Source: Prochlorococcus marinus str. MIT 9401 (lineage in GTDB: Bacteria; Cyanobacteriota; Cyanobacteriia; PCC-6307; Cyanobiaceae). From it: DNA of 64,000 nucleotides. The translations under genes were made by a program, and so were the position numbers. Position 1 is the first letter of the stretch, and every line of letters begins with the position of its first letter. The notes below the pieces were generated by a model. The model saw nothing but the letters and a program-made list of their open reading frames with translations, was not told the origin of the DNA and searched no databases. The stretch spans positions 1 through 64,000 of the forward strand of contig NZ_JNAR01000015.1 in assembly GCF_000760095.1 (NCBI RefSeq), given 5' to 3'. Below are positions 63,963 through 64,000 of this stretch, piece after piece.

Positions 63963-64000
63963 TTGAAATACATTACTGTGCTCGGTTCTACTGGTTCAAT
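63963..64000 (+). CDS. dxr: Start of 1-deoxy-D-xylulose-5-phosphate reductoisomerase (3' end outside window)
   Basis: From a TTG at 63963 the frame reads (M)KYITVLGSTGS, the start of the Dxr Rossmann fold (ITVLGSTGSIG). Only 12 codons are visible. It would catalyse the second step of the MEP isoprenoid pathway. The order polA-cysS-dxr fits the Prochlorococcus chromosome as I recall it. Confidence 0.7.
   Translation, partial: MKYITVLGSTGS

Overview
The window looks like a chromosome segment of a high-light-adapted Prochlorococcus. It is strongly AT-rich and densely packed with very short genes. It carries several high-light-inducible (Hli) protein genes, two Som-type porins whose ribosome-binding sites match the target of the cyanobacterial sRNA Yfr1, many short families typical of marine picocyanobacteria (DUF1651, DUF3721, DUF3764, DUF2839, DUF3303) and a core block ychF / HlyD-type adaptor / polA / cysS / dxr. 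The assignment rests on protein recognition by eye, without a database search.

Layout. 1-5000: end of a repeat-rich protein gene, two porin paralogues, a membrane protein and apt. 5050-37000: a tRNA-Pro(UGG) island. The complete tRNA gene lies at 5896-5969. Its last 43-46 bases recur in the same orientation at 10951, 11978, 13222, 14273, 17123, 18841, 26058, 26849, 28760 and 30652, and in decayed form at 33328 and 36956. These repeats cut the region into about a dozen consecutive cassettes, the organisation expected of tycheposons integrated one after another at the same tRNA. Only the cassette at 18887-26103 (I7) carries a tyrosine recombinase, a primase/helicase pair and phage-like packaging genes. 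The rest hold one to seven cargo genes and look non-autonomous. Cargo includes a secreted HtrA-like protease with TPRs, a sigma-region-4/DnaB fusion, a superinfection-immunity-like membrane protein, an ECF sigma/anti-sigma/EF-hand cluster, a Cys-rich metallothionein-like peptide, and a PsbF-like protein without its haem-ligand histidine.

The most striking signal is a geometry that the genes do not explain. Nearly every cassette is bracketed by its own short tandem iteron (two or three copies, 11- or 12-bp period). The iteron is the same at the left and right ends of a cassette but usually different between cassettes. On the right it starts 110-112 bp from the tRNA repeat in one class and about 142-154 bp in the other. 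Cassettes I3 and I7 share one iteron, which suggests that the iteron is a compatibility code between recombinase or directionality factor and cassette. A second unexplained signal is a recurrent leader (TTGACAGTCGATCTAA(A/C)AT, usually followed by a stem-loop and U-tract next to an AUG) found at least seven times in and around the island.

37100-49700: rluF and a YedK/HMCES-like gene, then a zone of small, mostly membrane or secreted proteins. It includes homologues of island cargo, several frameshifted genes, an sRNA candidate and a probable copper-handling gene row (MauE/DoxX-like, DUF411, DUF3721, small membrane protein). 49800-64000: ordinary chromosome with an NSS-family symporter, SelO, a cupin, an hli gene cluster, ychF, an efflux adaptor, polA, cysS and the first codons of dxr.
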